Shown: positions 16,226 to 26,251, numbered from the stretch's first letter. The stretch is 64,000 bases of DNA from Acetispira formosa (nom. nud.) (GCA_023525915.1 CP026657.1:186001-250000), one strand, 5' to 3'. The notes: a model not told the origin generated them from the letters alone. A program made the numbers and translations.

Positions 16226-17329
16226 ATGACCAATAAAGTATCTGCTAAACGTTATCACGGTCCGGGCCTGTTTTTAAGATACGCCCTGCCGATGGCCCTG
16301 GCCTGTCTGATTATGTCCGGGGAATCCCGGGCGGCCGCTCCAGCCCCGGCCTTTTATTATTGGAAGACCGCCTACGACCCCGGCCCGGCCAGCCTGGAGA
16401 TGATGGAGGAGCTGGGTTGCGGCCGCCTTTACCTGCGCCTGTTTGAAGTGGGGCTGAACAGCGGCGGTCAAGCCGTCCCTAAGGCCTTGCTGCGCCTGAA
16501 TCAGCGCCCCGTCCTGCCGGTGGCCCCGGTTGTTTTCATTGAAACGGCCGTGTTCGAAAAAGCGGAAACTGATCCGGCCCGGCTGGCCGTCAGGGTGGCC
16601 GGGCTGATCGGAGCCATGATGGAGGCGGAGGGCTTGGAAGACGCAAACGAATGGCATCTGGATTTTGACTGGGCGGCGGGCACCCGCGGGAAATTTTTCG
16701 CCTTTTGCCGGGAAATGAAAAAACACCTGCCCGATGGAGTGGAACTGGCCGCCACCATAAGGCTGGACCAATATAAAAATTACGGTCTGACGGGCGTGCC
16801 GCCAGTGGACCGGGTCGTTTTAATGAGTTACAACATGGCCCCCGTCACCAACCCGGAAACGGCCAACTCCATCATTGATTCCGCCGTGGCCCGGCAATAC
16901 CTGGCCAATCCGGCCGGGTACCCCCTGCCTCTGGATTATGCCCTGCCTCTTTTCGCTTGGGTCGCGGCCTTTGACGGCTCTGAATTCCTGGGGCTCTTGC
17001 GTCAGATTCCGCCCCAGTTGTTCGACTCGCGCTACTGCCGCCGTCAGGGGAATATTTTTACCGTTCTGCGGCCGTTTTCAGTGGGGCGCTGGCAGGCCCT
17101 GCCTGGTCAGCGGCTGAGGCTGGAACAATCTGCCCAACCGGAACTGGAGGCCGTGGCCGACCTTCTGGCCATCTCGGCCCCTGGCGGCCGCCAACTGATT
17201 TTTTATCACCTCGACGACGCTTTAGTGAGCGCAAGGAAAGCCCATGAACTGCAAAACATTCTCCGCCGCTTTCATCAGCCTGTTGATGATCATGCTGTGG
17301 TCCGTCACTCTGGCGGCCTGCGGCGATGA
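16226..17329 (+). CDS. DUF3142 family exported protein
   Basis: A 367-residue protein with a signal sequence (about residues 15-36, ending near SRAAA). It has the DUF3142 pattern: an aromatic start AFYYWKTAYD, GCGRLYLRLFEVGL, then EWHLDFDWAAGTR, LAATIRLDQ and VLMSYNM. The last three resemble the beta strands of glycoside-hydrolase-type TIM barrels, with acidic residues at strand ends, but catalytic activity is unproven. The end of the frame overlaps the following lipoprotein gene by 86 bases, and the C-terminal residues may be a read-on tail. It is translated just before the lipoprotein, suggesting a periplasmic pair. Confidence 0.7.
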   Translation: MTNKVSAKRYHGPGLFLRYALPMALACLIMSGESRAAAPAPAFYYWKTAYDPGPASLEMMEELGCGRLYLRLFEVGLNSGGQAVPKALLRLNQRPVLPVAPVVFIETAVFEKAETDPARLAVRVAGLIGAMMEAEGLEDANEWHLDFDWAAGTRGKFFAFCREMKKHLPDGVELAATIRLDQYKNYGLTGVPPVDRVVLMSYNMAPVTNPETANSIIDSAVARQYLANPAGYPLPLDYALPLFAWVAAFDGSEFLGLLRQIPPQLFDSRYCRRQGNIFTVLRPFSVGRWQALPGQRLRLEQSAQPELEAVADLLAISAPGGRQLIFYHLDDALVSARKAHELQNILRRFHQPVDDHAVVRHSGGLRR

Positions 17330-19850
17330 TTACAGCCCCGATAAAGGGCCGTTTTATCCGGGAGGCTATTTCATTCTGGCTGAAAGTGAACTGCCCCAAA
17401 TTTGCGAACCGCGCACGCCCGACCCGCGCCCGGTTTGGGATTTACCTGAAGAGGTGATGGAAACAGCCGGCCTGTATCCGTATGCGGCGGAAAACGTGCG
17501 GGGCTGGCTGGATATGCTGGAACTTCCGGTTACGGAAGAAACGGCTGCGGACATGTACTTTAACCTGTATATGACCGACCTGGAAAGGTCCGAAGCACTG
17601 GAAAAAGCCGTGATGCTTGGCAAGGTGCCGGACGCATCCCACCAAGGCCCGGTCACGCGTCGACTGGCCACGGAGGAGGCCCGCGGCCCGGCGCTTTTTC
17701 TGGATTTCCTGCGCGCCAGGGAAAAGTATCATCTTGACGCCCAAAGCTGGTGGGTCTACCAGCCCAGCCTGTCAAATGAGGAGCTGCGGATGCGGCAGGA
17801 ACTGCTTTCGCTGGCCCGCGCCCGCTTTGAAACCACCAGTGGCCAACTGCGGATGCGCTATGCCTTCCAGGTTATGGACATCCTTTTTTACAGCAACCTG
17901 ACAGAAGAGGCGGTCGCGTTTTTTGAAGAAGAATTGGCCGATGCGGAAGCATCGCCAATTTTGGAGTGGTGCCGCTCTCATTACGCCGGAGCGCTCCCCC
18001 CTTCGGAATCGGCCAAAGCTTTCGCCGCCTTCAGCCTGGTGCGCAACGGGTGCGAACGTTACGGCGGCGATTCAGCGGAAAGCAGCTTAAAAATGATCGG
18101 GATGTCACTGGCGGACGATCCGCTGGTTTATGCGCGAAGCGACTGGGAGCGGGAAAGAATCCTGTTGGCCATTGAGGATTTCGCCCGCAACCGCTGGAAG
18201 CTTCATCCGCTCAGCCAGGCCCTTCTGAGCGCCCCGGTCGACGGAGGCCAGGCGCTCGGTGAATACACCGCCCGCCAGCCGGAAACGGCTCTGGCCGAAT
18301 TCATCAACCGCCTGGAAGAGATTTGCTATAATCTTTCTTCCGCCAAAGTTCTGATCGAACCGGATGATGAATGTAAACGCCAATATTTCCAAACCCCCTA
18401 TGATTATGAATCGGCCCTGAATATTGGCCATAGAGTTGAAGATGAAATAACGCGGAACCTGGCTTATCGCCAAAGCAATCTTTCACCGGAACTGGAACGG
18501 GCTGTGGCCGAATATGGCTCTTCACGACCCTATCCGGCCTATTGGCTCCTGGGCGCGGCCCACCTGGCCGCTCTGCGGGGTGATGGAAATCAGGCCGAAA
18601 ACTATCTGGCCCAGGCCATGAAAAATGGCGCGGAAAAACATTTTCCGGCCCAAATGGCCCTAACTCGCCTGATGATGACCAGCCTCTTTGAGCCTTTGAA
18701 TGGCAAGGGTTTGGAAAATGTGACGGCCGACATCAGGAATTATCTGGGCACCCCTAAAAGCGCGAATGACCCGCTGAGAATGTATGCTCTGAGCCGCCTG
18801 ACGGAAGAAGTGCTGGCCCGCCGCTTTGCGGAGGAAGGCCGCAAACATGAGGTTTTTCTAAGTCTATTGTTAGCCGAAGCCGCCGCTCCGGCGGCCGAAA
18901 AGGCCGCGCCCTTTGTCGACCCGGCCAGCCTGGGATTTTGGGCCGGTCTGAAAAGCCTGTTCACTGATGCTGAGAAACAGCGAAGGGAAACATTGTTGGC
19001 TTATATGCACACGGCTGATTTCACGCGGGCCGCCGTTGAAGACTCGCCGCTATGGTTCGCGGCCCTGGCTAACTTTACCAGCCAGGAGGCCATTAAGACC
19101 TTTGGCCGTTTGGCCAAACCCTCCAACGGATTCGAAAAATTCTGCTCGGCCGTGTTTCAGCCCGGCGAGGCGGAAAAAACCCTCACCATCGGGCGGGCGC
19201 TGATCCGGGAGGGACGGTATGAGTTGGCGGCCGAGCAGTTTCGCAATTACCGGGGCGACGACCCCTTCGCCCTACAGGCCATAGGCAACCCATTCGAAGA
19301 GCCGGAAACGCACTTCGAATTCATTCCCGATTATAAAGACAAAAGCGGCCTGTTCGAGAAGGCCGCTGGAATCGGAAACGCCGGTAAGCACATGGAACTC
19401 TTGGCTGAAACAGTCGAGCGTCCCCAAAGCTATTTTGAATTTTGCCAAAAAGCCCGGACCCTGGAAAAACTGGCGGCCCTGGGCGGCGAGATTTCAGCCC
19501 TGGCCGATTACTTCCAGGCCGCGTTTTTATCCAATGTTGAAAGTGAAGGGGGCTATTACCTTTCTTATCAGCCCAGCCCAAGCCCTTTGCCTCTTTTGGG
19601 GCTTTATGATTACCGCACCATGCACCCCTGTTTCCAGCGGCATGAGGCGGCCTTGGCCAAGCTGAAGCAGTGTGCGGATAAAACCGCCAACCCGGAACTG
19701 GCCGTCCGGGCCCATTTCTTCCTGGCCGCCATGTCGTATGACTGGCAGGGTACAGGCTATGGCTATGAGGGGCTGCGGCCCTACGGCCAAACCAATTTTG
19801 GCGCGCTAATCCGTGAGCACTGCCCCAAGGCCGCGTCATATCTTGATTAA
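17244..19850 (+). CDS. Large predicted lipoprotein of unknown function
   Basis: An 868-residue protein with a lipoprotein signal: a hydrophobic segment followed by the lipobox LAAC, with the lipidated cysteine at residue 26. The rest is helical, repeat-like and rich in Glu/Ala, with tetratricopeptide-like stretches (for example YPAYWLLGAAHLAALRGDG followed by an alanine-rich helix), but no catalytic motif that I recognise. AAGGAA lies six bases before the ATG, which is inside the end of the DUF3142 gene, so the two are co-translated. A solenoid scaffold in the outer membrane or periplasm partnering with the DUF3142 protein is a reasonable guess, no more. Confidence 0.7.
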   Translation: MNCKTFSAAFISLLMIMLWSVTLAACGDDYSPDKGPFYPGGYFILAESELPQICEPRTPDPRPVWDLPEEVMETAGLYPYAAENVRGWLDMLELPVTEETAADMYFNLYMTDLERSEALEKAVMLGKVPDASHQGPVTRRLATEEARGPALFLDFLRAREKYHLDAQSWWVYQPSLSNEELRMRQELLSLARARFETTSGQLRMRYAFQVMDILFYSNLTEEAVAFFEEELADAEASPILEWCRSHYAGALPPSESAKAFAAFSLVRNGCERYGGDSAESSLKMIGMSLADDPLVYARSDWERERILLAIEDFARNRWKLHPLSQALLSAPVDGGQALGEYTARQPETALAEFINRLEEICYNLSSAKVLIEPDDECKRQYFQTPYDYESALNIGHRVEDEITRNLAYRQSNLSPELERAVAEYGSSRPYPAYWLLGAAHLAALRGDGNQAENYLAQAMKNGAEKHFPAQMALTRLMMTSLFEPLNGKGLENVTADIRNYLGTPKSANDPLRMYALSRLTEEVLARRFAEEGRKHEVFLSLLLAEAAAPAAEKAAPFVDPASLGFWAGLKSLFTDAEKQRRETLLAYMHTADFTRAAVEDSPLWFAALANFTSQEAIKTFGRLAKPSNGFEKFCSAVFQPGEAEKTLTIGRALIREGRYELAAEQFRNYRGDDPFALQAIGNPFEEPETHFEFIPDYKDKSGLFEKAAGIGNAGKHMELLAETVERPQSYFEFCQKARTLEKLAALGGEISALADYFQAAFLSNVESEGGYYLSYQPSPSPLPLLGLYDYRTMHPCFQRHEAALAKLKQCADKTANPELAVRAHFFLAAMSYDWQGTGYGYEGLRPYGQTNFGALIREHCPKAASYLD

Positions 19851-19869
19851 GAACAAGTTCTGAACCCGT

Positions 19870-19977
19870 CAGAGTCGCTCCCTTTTTACTGGCCCATCCA
19901 GCTAAAAGAGCGTCTTCATGGTTTTCAAACGGAAGCAGCAAAGCCTTACCCCGTTCTTTGGAAGCTTGATGGCATGC
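19870..19977 (-). pseudogene. Second decayed scrap of a PIN-domain toxin gene
   Basis: The minus strand reads SKERGKALLLPFENHEDALL, then AGWASKKGA. The intact toxin at 47285-47704 has SKERCVRALDLPINDFEDAL, then LAECARKWGA, so order and spacing agree, including the conserved acidic DALL motif of PIN domains. No start codon, N-terminal aspartate motif or proper C terminus is present. It lies between the lipoprotein gene and the T6SS island. Confidence 0.7.
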
Positions 19978-19997
19978 TTAAAAAATGCCATGTCATA

Positions 19998-22085
19998 TCA
20001 GGACATAGCCATTGGCTCTGAAGTCTCCTTGATGGCGGCAACCAGTTTGGTCAGGTAGATGACTCCACGAACATCGTTGGCTGAAGCTATTTTGGTGAAG
20101 GAGTTGATTTCGTTATCGTCGCCGTCGGCCGGATATTTCATGAGGTCATTTTCCACATCCGCCTCCAGGCCGGTCGCATGGAATCTGCCGGACAAATGAG
20201 GATGTGGCACCTGATGATTGTCCCAGGTGGAGCTGAATTTGTGCGCAACTGAATAATCGTTGCCATAAACCAGGTCAAGAATCTCGTGCCCAAGCTCATG
20301 GGCCGCCGTACACTGGAATAGTGACGACATCTCCTCTGGCGAATTGAATTTATTATAGTTATATTTGGGTTCAGGGTCTGTCTCCGCATTGATAGTAAAC
20401 GATGAGCCAGTGCCGGACTTTGATTTCCTGGCTTTCTCTCTCTCTGCCCAAGCTATGTATTTGGGGTCTTTGTTCCTTATGGCGTCTCTGTATGAAGACA
20501 ACCCCTGATACCAGCCCCAGTTGTAAAAAGCGGTGATCGGCCGGGCCGCACTATTGGGCAATGATTTGTCGCGCCCATGAAAGGAGGTGATGAGCGCGGG
20601 AAGCAGAACCGGGACAAGGTAAAAGTTGGCGGCCAGAAAGTCGTCGTTCTTGTCTCTATTTATTGAAAGTCCCTCTTCAGCTTGCACTTTAAAGGAGACG
20701 ACATATTCTTCCGGGACTTCGTCTTTGGCCTGAACCCTGATATGTCTGGTTGGCCCCGGCCTGCTCCAGGCCGCCGATATTCCTCCAGCGGCGGCTTTGA
20801 CCATTTCGCTGAATTCCGGCCGCAGGCCGCGGATCTTTTTTTTGGAGGTGACGGCACTGTTTTTGACGTCTTCGTATTTCTTTTTAACCAGATCACAGGC
20901 GTCTTTGTATTGCTGCAAATCCGGCACAAAATTACTGCCGTCAAGATAACTGAGACGAAGACAGTTCTCTGCTTTTAAATAATCCATTTCAGCCTGAAGC
21001 TCGCTGTCCTGCGTTTTAAAATTATGATATTTAAAAGAAACTGATTTTTCCCCATATGGAATGGATGAACCTGAGTCTGTGTCATTTTTTGTGGTCTCGT
21101 GATTATAAAAAGCCACCCGGGCGGTGATGGTGATTTTTTTCTCCGCCGCACTTTTAAGGTTCGTTTTTTTAGGGCGATCCTTTTTGGCTATTTCATATGC
21201 ATTGGTCGGCTGGCTCCAGCCAGGCAGCGGGGGGGAATAAATCGCCTCAGGAGGCTGCCACTCTGGAGAAGGGTCTGAAGAACTTGTCGACTTGGCCGGA
21301 TCGGAAATTTTTACATCCAGCCAGCGGTTTGTTTGCTCCTGGCGCACAAAACCAAATGCGGCCTTCACATATTTCGGTGTCGCAAGTTCACAGCATTGAT
21401 ATTCAAACCGTAAGGTCAAGTTGGCCTTACGAAGGTACTCCGTATCCAATACCCCGTTGTCGTCATATCCGTCCCACTGCCATAAATGCGTGCCTTTCAT
21501 CAGAAAATCAGGCTCGCCCAGTCTTTTATAGCCTGGCCGGGATTTAGGTTTACTCAGATCATCGCGGAAGATCGCCACTCCCCTGTCTTCATCATAAACC
21601 ACCATGGCGGCCTTTATTAGTCGATCACAGCCCACAACCATCAGCTCGATGTGGAGACAGGACAATTCGGCGTCATCTTCATATTTGCCATCGACATAGT
21701 CATGGCTTGATGTGTATGGCGCCTGTCTTTCCACAAACCCGCCTTGACCAGGTTTCAGGGTGTCACGCCGGAGGTTCAGCCCCAGTGGGATCAGCTCACC
21801 GGAGGTTTTGGTTATCGTCAGCCATTTTTTTTCCCCTTCCTCCGGCAGCTTATCCATCTTGTTAAAATCACTGTAAAACATTTTATACATATATCCGCTG
21901 TCTTCAGCCGTTTTTGTTTTCGCTGAATCTGGTTCAGGGGGGAGGGGGACTTTAAACCACCTTTTAATGTCTTCACCCTTATTGGGAGACGTATAAGAGT
22001 TTTCCTGAAGTTTGATCGTAATTGTAAGGTCTTTACAGCAGTCGCACTCGGTGACATAAGGCTCGTTAGATTGATTGTTATCCAT
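19998..22085 (-). CDS. Candidate T6SS effector with HELGH zinc-metallopeptidase motif
   Basis: A 695-residue protein with no signal peptide, third in a vgrG, DUF4123 adaptor, effector order. The C-terminal region contains AAHELGHEILD (HELGH at 596-600), then SVAHKFSS and EADVENDLMKYP, the pattern of a gluzincin-like metallopeptidase; the third metal ligand cannot be fixed by eye. A central segment, WQWDGYDDNGVLDTEYLR, resembles the Ig-like WDG.DDNG motif of FlgD-type domains. The rest matches nothing I know. GAGAGGATGA precedes the ATG. No immunity gene is obvious downstream. The effector role is inferred from position and motif; a structural T6SS accessory protein is the alternative. Confidence 0.65.
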   Translation of the reverse strand: MDNNQSNEPYVTECDCCKDLTITIKLQENSYTSPNKGEDIKRWFKVPLPPEPDSAKTKTAEDSGYMYKMFYSDFNKMDKLPEEGEKKWLTITKTSGELIPLGLNLRRDTLKPGQGGFVERQAPYTSSHDYVDGKYEDDAELSCLHIELMVVGCDRLIKAAMVVYDEDRGVAIFRDDLSKPKSRPGYKRLGEPDFLMKGTHLWQWDGYDDNGVLDTEYLRKANLTLRFEYQCCELATPKYVKAAFGFVRQEQTNRWLDVKISDPAKSTSSSDPSPEWQPPEAIYSPPLPGWSQPTNAYEIAKKDRPKKTNLKSAAEKKITITARVAFYNHETTKNDTDSGSSIPYGEKSVSFKYHNFKTQDSELQAEMDYLKAENCLRLSYLDGSNFVPDLQQYKDACDLVKKKYEDVKNSAVTSKKKIRGLRPEFSEMVKAAAGGISAAWSRPGPTRHIRVQAKDEVPEEYVVSFKVQAEEGLSINRDKNDDFLAANFYLVPVLLPALITSFHGRDKSLPNSAARPITAFYNWGWYQGLSSYRDAIRNKDPKYIAWAEREKARKSKSGTGSSFTINAETDPEPKYNYNKFNSPEEMSSLFQCTAAHELGHEILDLVYGNDYSVAHKFSSTWDNHQVPHPHLSGRFHATGLEADVENDLMKYPADGDDNEINSFTKIASANDVRGVIYLTKLVAAIKETSEPMAMS

Positions 22086-22140
22086 GACGAATCATCCTCT
22101 CTACAATGAGATTACATATACAAAGTGATTTTTGCGCCGA

Positions 22141-23982
22141 TCAGTCCGTTTGACGCAGATCGAGAAAAATGTCACTGTCAACGCTGTCTTGACAAACAAC
22201 GTCGGGGTGGAAAAGAGATCGGGATGAATGATGTTTCAATAATTCATCAAAAAGTTTCCTCAGCAGCTCCAACTGTAATTGCGCGGAACCGGCGCCGATT
22301 ACCGAGCTGATTTCAATCCACTCGCCGGGCTGGCCGTCATGGTCCATACTTTCCGGGTCAACCCCTCCAAGGTTGAAATGGAAAAACAACAGTGCGGCCA
22401 GAAAGGGACGCACCGCAGACATGCGCTGCGCCGTTGCTGAATGCCGGCCCTCCCGGAAAGCCGCATCGAAACAGCGATTTTTAAGGGGGGCCGGCATATT
22501 GGCCAGATAGTCGCCGCCCACCTGGCGGATAATGTTTTCAGCCGCCTGAGTGTAAGGCTGATTTTTTATGGATGAAAGTTCGTGTTGACGAAAACGGGAA
22601 CTCATCGCCCTGAAAGCCAGACGCATCCGGCGTTCCCTTGCCCCACGGAAATATGGCTGGAAACGATGGTATGGCCGGGCCAACCGCCGCCGCAGTCTGC
22701 CGTAAAGCCACTCCGCCCGGCCGGAAGGAGGCAGTTCTCTATCGCAGCGGGCCAACAGACCGTTCAGCCATGGCAAGGCCGGATCGCCCCTCCAGCTTTC
22801 CCAGCCGCACAGCCACATCACCATTGCCAGCATAGCCGCACCTTCGGCGGCTGAAAGGTCGTGGACAGCGGCGGCCTGAAAAGCCCGTTCAACCAGGAGC
22901 TTCAGGCCGTCCGGGTCTCCGGCGGCGAAACGTTCAGGATAAATCCTTTCCATCGCGGTCAGAAGCCGGGCCGGAGAATCCAACCATTTTAAATCATCAA
23001 AACGAATCAGCCACAGGCGCCGCCAACTTCGGCCGAATATCGCGGGACAGCCGATGTTTTCCGATTCAAGACCCTGCCCATAAAGACTGACGCTCTCATA
23101 TTCCTTAATCATGGCTTCCAGCCGCTCAAGCTTTTCAGGGGGAGTTTCATTGCGAGGATGAATCGAACTCCATGAATACTGAGGATCAGTCTCAAAACGG
23201 CCGCCATATTTCAGCATAAATGCGGCCCACTTGCTAAGATGACGGTGCCGCGTGAGTCCCTGACTTTTGGCGCGGGCGATCGCCTCTTGGATGAAGTTTA
23301 GCGAAGCGGACGGGCCCAGGATACGAAATCGTTCGGCCAGGGTGCGCTCCGCGGAAAGCTCCTGAAGGATTTTTTCGGGCTGAAGGCTTTCCGACCGGGC
23401 GATGAGGGCTGCCGCGGTGGCTTGGCTTTCCGGCCAGGGGGAAGGGGCCTGATGAGTTGACGGCAGAGGCTTATGTTCAACTGCCCGCCACCGGCGGCTT
23501 TTGTCGATGGAATTCTCCGGCCAGATCAGGTGACTGAGCGGGCCCAGAAAAACTCCGGCTTCCTGCTCGGTAAGACTGCCCAGAAAAACCGACAGGTTGC
23601 GCGGATCGTAAAAGCGGAAATAGACCACCCGCTGGCTGCTGAACAGACGAATATTTAAAAAGTGTTTAAAATACTCAGACACTTCTTTCAGTCCGTCCGG
23701 CGATATCAAAAGCGCGCCGCCCAGCCCTGGATCTTTGTCCAGAAACCATTGCCAGAGGTGATGATTTTGGTTAATGGCGACCAGGGCCGGACCTTTGACG
23801 ACCATATCGTCATAAGGCGTATTCAGAAAAAGCGAAATCCAGCTGGATTTGCCCCCATCGGCGTATAGTAGCGAAGTGTGGCCTTCGACGGCCAGATCAA
23901 GCAATAAATAAAGGTTGCCGCCGCCAGGCTGACGGCGGCTGATTTCTATCAAATCATCTCTGACTATTTCTTCCAAAATCAT
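22141..23982 (-). CDS. DUF4123 domain T6SS adaptor (Tap/TEC-like) with long C-terminal extension
   Basis: A 613-residue protein. The N-terminal part (about 15-150) has the DUF4123 pattern: LYLLLDLAVEG, then GPALVAI, HLWQWFLDKD, GGALLIS, LFSSQRVVYFRFYDPRNLSVFL. DUF4123 proteins are chaperone-adaptors that load a cognate effector onto VgrG. The remaining 450 residues are helical and unassigned, and may recognise the large effector encoded next. It starts nine bases after the vgrG stop and ends 55 bases before the effector start, so the three genes are one transcription unit. Cytoplasmic. Confidence 0.8.
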   Translation of the reverse strand: MILEEIVRDDLIEISRRQPGGGNLYLLLDLAVEGHTSLLYADGGKSSWISLFLNTPYDDMVVKGPALVAINQNHHLWQWFLDKDPGLGGALLISPDGLKEVSEYFKHFLNIRLFSSQRVVYFRFYDPRNLSVFLGSLTEQEAGVFLGPLSHLIWPENSIDKSRRWRAVEHKPLPSTHQAPSPWPESQATAAALIARSESLQPEKILQELSAERTLAERFRILGPSASLNFIQEAIARAKSQGLTRHRHLSKWAAFMLKYGGRFETDPQYSWSSIHPRNETPPEKLERLEAMIKEYESVSLYGQGLESENIGCPAIFGRSWRRLWLIRFDDLKWLDSPARLLTAMERIYPERFAAGDPDGLKLLVERAFQAAAVHDLSAAEGAAMLAMVMWLCGWESWRGDPALPWLNGLLARCDRELPPSGRAEWLYGRLRRRLARPYHRFQPYFRGARERRMRLAFRAMSSRFRQHELSSIKNQPYTQAAENIIRQVGGDYLANMPAPLKNRCFDAAFREGRHSATAQRMSAVRPFLAALLFFHFNLGGVDPESMDHDGQPGEWIEISSVIGAGSAQLQLELLRKLFDELLKHHSSRSLFHPDVVCQDSVDSDIFLDLRQTD

Positions 23983-23991
23983 TATTGTTTC

Positions 23992-26187
23992 TCACTTGGC
24001 GGCCAGAGAGCCGTCCGCCGCGCTTTTGCTCAGACAACTGGGTGAGATAGGGGCCGTCAGTGCCGGCGGAGCAGGCTTGGGCGGCACGGGAAGCTTGGCC
24101 TTGACGGCGGCCGGGGCCGGGATGGCGGGGCGGGACGGCCGCTCCGGCGCTTTCGCTGCGCCGCCGCCGGAATCGGCGGAGCCTTTGCGGGCCGCGTGGT
24201 CGAGCCCGGCGGCTTTAGGCTCGCAGCCGGAGGGAACCGGTGAAGCTGGCACCTCCTGGGCCGACTCAGGAGTGAGGGGCGCGGCGCCTGAACCGTCGCC
24301 GGGGGAACCGGAGCCCATCAGGAAAGGAGTTGAGGTAAAAATGCCGCCGGGATTGAGACGGATGAAAGCTCCGCCCGCTTTGATGGTCATGTCCGAGCCA
24401 GCTTCAATGACCACTTTCTGCCCGGCCTTCAGATGTATCTCCTCCCCGGCTTTGCCAAGCCAGCGGGCCTTGACTTCAGTGTGGCTGTTGCCGTGGACAG
24501 TCAAATGATCATCAGCCATAAGCTCCACTTTGCGCGGCAGATCGACAGTCAAATGATCTTCGCCCTTGATATGGCTGTAGCTGAAGTTATCCACCGTCCG
24601 GTGCTGATCATTGAGAATATGTTCCTTCCAATCATTTTTGATGTGGGCGTTCAGATCTTTTTCAGCGTGAACATAAATTTCCTCCTGCCCCTTCTTGTCC
24701 TCAATTCTGAGTTCATTAAAACCGCCGCCGCCAGGGGAGGAGAACGATTCGAAAACCGTTTTTGTCTTTTCAGCCGGAAGTTCGTATGGCACCTTGTTTT
24801 CCGCATGATAGACACGGCCGGTAATCAGCGGCCGGTCAGGGTCGCCCTCCAGGAAAGTCACCACGACTTCATGGCCGATGCGCGGGATGGCCATGGTTCC
24901 GTATTCACCTCCGGCCCAGCCTTGGGAAACGCGTATCCAGGAGCTGCTGCGCTCGTTAGCCAGATCGCGGCGGTCCCAATGGAACTCCACTTTCACTCTC
25001 CCATACTGGTCGGTGTAAATTTCTTCGCCGTCCGGTCCGGTGACAATGGCCGTCTGCTGACCGATGACCCGGCATTTGGGGTGCTTTATTTCGGGCACGA
25101 ACCTGACCTCGAAAGGAATGGCGGTGAAACTGTTGCGGTAAAAAAAGCCCCGCTCCGAAGGCGCTTCATGCTCCAGCACCTGCGGCTGCTCGCCGTGGTG
25201 ATAAACTTCCGTCAGCCACCACTGGGCATTGGCCTCTTTACGCGGATGCATTGAGAGGTTGAACGCGGAGCCCGGCAGCATCGAAGCCGCCTGTCCCCGG
25301 CCTTCCGCCCACTTGGTGAAAGTTATCTGACGCAGAAGCTGAACCTGGGCGTACTTTTCACCGGGGCCTTTAAGATTATAGAGATGAGGGTATTGATAGG
25401 TCTCCAGATCGAGTCCGCCGGGAACCGGAGCTTTTTTCTCATCCGGTTCATTCTTCATCACCTCCAGATCAAGCGGCGGTTTTTCAAAGTTCCATTCGCG
25501 GTAGGAAGCTTTGTCACTGTGCACAGTCTGCTTCAAATTGAAGCGGGTGACTACCGCCGTGTCCGCCGCCTGACCGGAACCGGCAAAGAGCACCAGCTCG
25601 GACTGGACGATCATCGGCCCGCCGGAGGCGTCGGAAAAGCACAGGACATGCGCGTCGGCCCTGTGCTCGAAATAGTAATATATGCCTTCCTCTTCACACA
25701 GGCGGCTGATAAAGTGAAGGTCGCTTTCTCCATACTGCACACAGTATTCGCGATGTTCATACGATTCCTTCAGTTTCCAGGCCACATTCTGGCTCAAAAA
25801 GCCCTGCTCTTTGAGAATCTGATCGATAATGTCTTTAGCCGACTGGTTTTGAAAGATTCGGTGATTTTTGTTTTGCCCCAGATACCACAGACGCGGCACG
25901 ATACGCAGACGGTAATGGGTAAAAATATTGGCCGTATGCAATTGCCGAGCTTCGCGAATGGAGCCGTGTACCAGCCGTTTGCCGCCGCTGTGGTCGCCAA
26001 TGCTTAACATGGCCTGGCTGCCCAGCAGAGGCACCAGATCCACATCCGCCTTCCGGCTGACCAGCTCCACCACAAACTCATATGGCTCGTTCAACTTTTC
26101 CCTTCCCTTGAAGTTGTAGACCCCAAAGTTCGGCCCGCCCTCCACTTGTATTTCAAACCAGCCCTTATTGGCCTCAAATGCTGACAT
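23992..26187 (-). CDS. vgrG: T6SS spike protein VgrG
   Basis: A 731-residue VgrG. The N-terminal gp27-like part (FGVYNFKGREKLNEPYEFVVELVS; YCVQYGESDLHFISRLCEEEGIYYYFEH split across about 35-190) leads to the gp5-like OB fold with the classical EIYTDQYGRVKVEFHWDR, SSWIRVSQGWAG and IGHEVVVTFLEGDPDRPL stretches, then the beta-helix needle. After the needle a Pro/Ala/Ser-rich tail of about 110 residues ends the protein. The tail holds no PAAR or enzyme motif and may bind the adaptor or cargo. The ATG at 26187 is chosen over an upstream one because AGGAGG lies five bases before it. No other T6SS structural gene is in the window, so this is an orphan tip cluster. Confidence 0.93.
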   Translation of the reverse strand: MSAFEANKGWFEIQVEGGPNFGVYNFKGREKLNEPYEFVVELVSRKADVDLVPLLGSQAMLSIGDHSGGKRLVHGSIREARQLHTANIFTHYRLRIVPRLWYLGQNKNHRIFQNQSAKDIIDQILKEQGFLSQNVAWKLKESYEHREYCVQYGESDLHFISRLCEEEGIYYYFEHRADAHVLCFSDASGGPMIVQSELVLFAGSGQAADTAVVTRFNLKQTVHSDKASYREWNFEKPPLDLEVMKNEPDEKKAPVPGGLDLETYQYPHLYNLKGPGEKYAQVQLLRQITFTKWAEGRGQAASMLPGSAFNLSMHPRKEANAQWWLTEVYHHGEQPQVLEHEAPSERGFFYRNSFTAIPFEVRFVPEIKHPKCRVIGQQTAIVTGPDGEEIYTDQYGRVKVEFHWDRRDLANERSSSWIRVSQGWAGGEYGTMAIPRIGHEVVVTFLEGDPDRPLITGRVYHAENKVPYELPAEKTKTVFESFSSPGGGGFNELRIEDKKGQEEIYVHAEKDLNAHIKNDWKEHILNDQHRTVDNFSYSHIKGEDHLTVDLPRKVELMADDHLTVHGNSHTEVKARWLGKAGEEIHLKAGQKVVIEAGSDMTIKAGGAFIRLNPGGIFTSTPFLMGSGSPGDGSGAAPLTPESAQEVPASPVPSGCEPKAAGLDHAARKGSADSGGGAAKAPERPSRPAIPAPAAVKAKLPVPPKPAPPALTAPISPSCLSKSAADGSLAAK

Positions 26188-26251
26188 AAAACCTCCTGAA
26201 TATATTTTTATTTGCCTGCTCAAAAAAGTTCGGAAAGGCTGGCCGGGGAAT

